Shown here: positions 63,288 through 64,000 of the stretch, one piece after another | Position numbering within the stretch: position 1 is the first letter of the stretch | Layout of the letters: every line of letters starts with the position of its first letter | NCBI RefSeq assembly: GCF_014947265.1 | Contig: NZ_JADCNK010000013.1 | Span: 1 to 64,000 of the forward strand | Origin: Pedobacter sp014947265 | GTDB lineage: Bacteria; Bacteroidota; Bacteroidia; Sphingobacteriales; Sphingobacteriaceae | Length of the DNA: 64,000 bases | Direction of reading: 5' to 3' | The notes under the pieces: model-generated | What the model saw: the letters and a program-made list of their open reading frames with translations, nothing else | Databases searched by the model: none | What the model was told of the DNA's origin: nothing | Made by a program: the position numbers and the translations under genes

Positions 63288-64000
63288 ATGCCCATCCACC
63301 ACAAAAAAATATCCGGTTCAATCATCCTTACCTTACTAACCGCATTGCTGATATCGGCCTGCGGTAACCATTCCAATAGTACAGGTACACAACCACCAGC
63401 GAAAGACATTTCAGCCCCATGCCTTTCTTGCATAAAAGACATTTTAGCTATCCCTAATTTATATCACACTGTAAGTCTTGATGGTACCAGGCTAAATATT
63501 GACCTGCCTTATAATTATGAGCTGGAAAGTAAAGGTGGTACCTACGAATTTAAGTGGAAGTTATGCGACCTAAATATCGACAGTAATGATCCGGACTATT
63601 ACTATGCAGGGTTCAAAGACATGTTACCATATAAGCATTTCCAGGGCTTTGATGGACGATTGCATATTGTAAAATCAAAAGATCCGAATGCTGTTACTAC
63701 AGAGAAGTTCAAGTCAATGCAAAAGGATGGCGACGTCAAAATACTCTATTCAGACAGTAGCAGCGTTATCTACATTCAGAATGGTATGTATTGCACGTTA
63801 TACTTTCAATACCTGAAAGCGCAACATGCCTTCGCCATCTACCTGAACGAAGAAAAGACCGTTACCTATGAAGCTTCACCAAAACAACTAACAGATCTCG
63901 CAGCCGTAAAACTGCGGATGGCTAAAAACTTATTTGTTAGCCACAAAAATCCGGAAGCATTTAATTGGGCGGCCTATAAAAAAACACTTTCTCTGCTGGA
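63288..64000 (+). CDS. Lipoprotein, runs off the window
   Basis: The ATG at 63288 opens a frame of at least 237 codons that is still open at the window end. Residues about 7-25 form a lipoprotein signal (SGSIILTLLTALLISACGN), with C24 in ISAC as the lipid-modified residue. The mature part has two short Cys motifs (APCLSCIKD) and beta-rich sequence (YNYELESKGGTYEFKWKLCD, SSSVIYIQNGMYCTLYFQYL). No family recognised. It is divergent from the giant-protein operon. The true length cannot be told. Confidence 0.75.
   Translation, partial: MPIHHKKISGSIILTLLTALLISACGNHSNSTGTQPPAKDISAPCLSCIKDILAIPNLYHTVSLDGTRLNIDLPYNYELESKGGTYEFKWKLCDLNIDSNDPDYYYAGFKDMLPYKHFQGFDGRLHIVKSKDPNAVTTEKFKSMQKDGDVKILYSDSSSVIYIQNGMYCTLYFQYLKAQHAFAIYLNEEKTVTYEASPKQLTDLAAVKLRMAKNLFVSHKNPEAFNWAAYKKTLSLL

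Overview
The window looks like the chromosome of a Bacteroidota member close to Pedobacter (family Sphingobacteriaceae). The reasons are low GC, promoters of the TTG/TAnnTTTG type, secreted glycoside hydrolases, an araBDA set with Bacteroidota-like proteins, LytS/LytR-type two-component genes, and a very high load of short dispersed repeats (REP-like hairpins and MITEs). This assignment comes from reading protein and repeat style, not from a database search.

Region 1 (about 0.3-23.6 kb) is a plant-polysaccharide (pectin-like) and sugar-catabolic region on the + strand, headed by a divergent IclR regulator. It holds a GH2 enzyme with a chimeric N-terminus. A tightly coupled cassette follows: two solute-binding-protein-like genes without signal peptides, two family III (CaiB/BaiF) CoA-transferases, a Gfo/Idh oxidoreductase and a MaoC hydratase. 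Then come a FucP-type permease, a GH106-like enzyme, a small secreted protein, a GH127 remnant, a sialate-O-acetylesterase-like enzyme, a DUF5703 glycosidase, an SDR and a zinc alcohol dehydrogenase. There is no SusC/SusD pair. Repeats sit in almost every gap and in places have entered or abut reading frames.

Region 2 (24.1-28.4 kb, - strand) is the L-arabinose set araB-araD-[REP]-araA, with a strong terminator after araA and an inverted repeat at the araB start. Region 3 (28.6-44.5 kb) is mixed: a secreted esterase, a lone TerD protein, a VOC protein, two quinone-oxidoreductase-like MDR enzymes, AraC regulators, an alpha/beta hydrolase/isochorismatase/cupin group, a LytS/LytR pair, an acyltransferase-3 protein, a gene broken by a MITE, and a Crp-AraC fusion regulator.

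Region 4 (44.9-62.5 kb, - strand) is the most unusual part. It is a seven-gene, 17.6-kb apparent operon of very large proteins without signal peptides: 509, 315, 1358, 905, 905 and 1567 (DUF6603-like) residues, ending in a degenerate nucleotidyltransferase-like protein. Its function is not known to me and it is the best candidate here for an undescribed system. The two 905-residue proteins are tandem paralogues with a mosaic divergence pattern. The window ends inside a lipoprotein gene.

No tRNA, rRNA, CRISPR array or transposase gene was seen.
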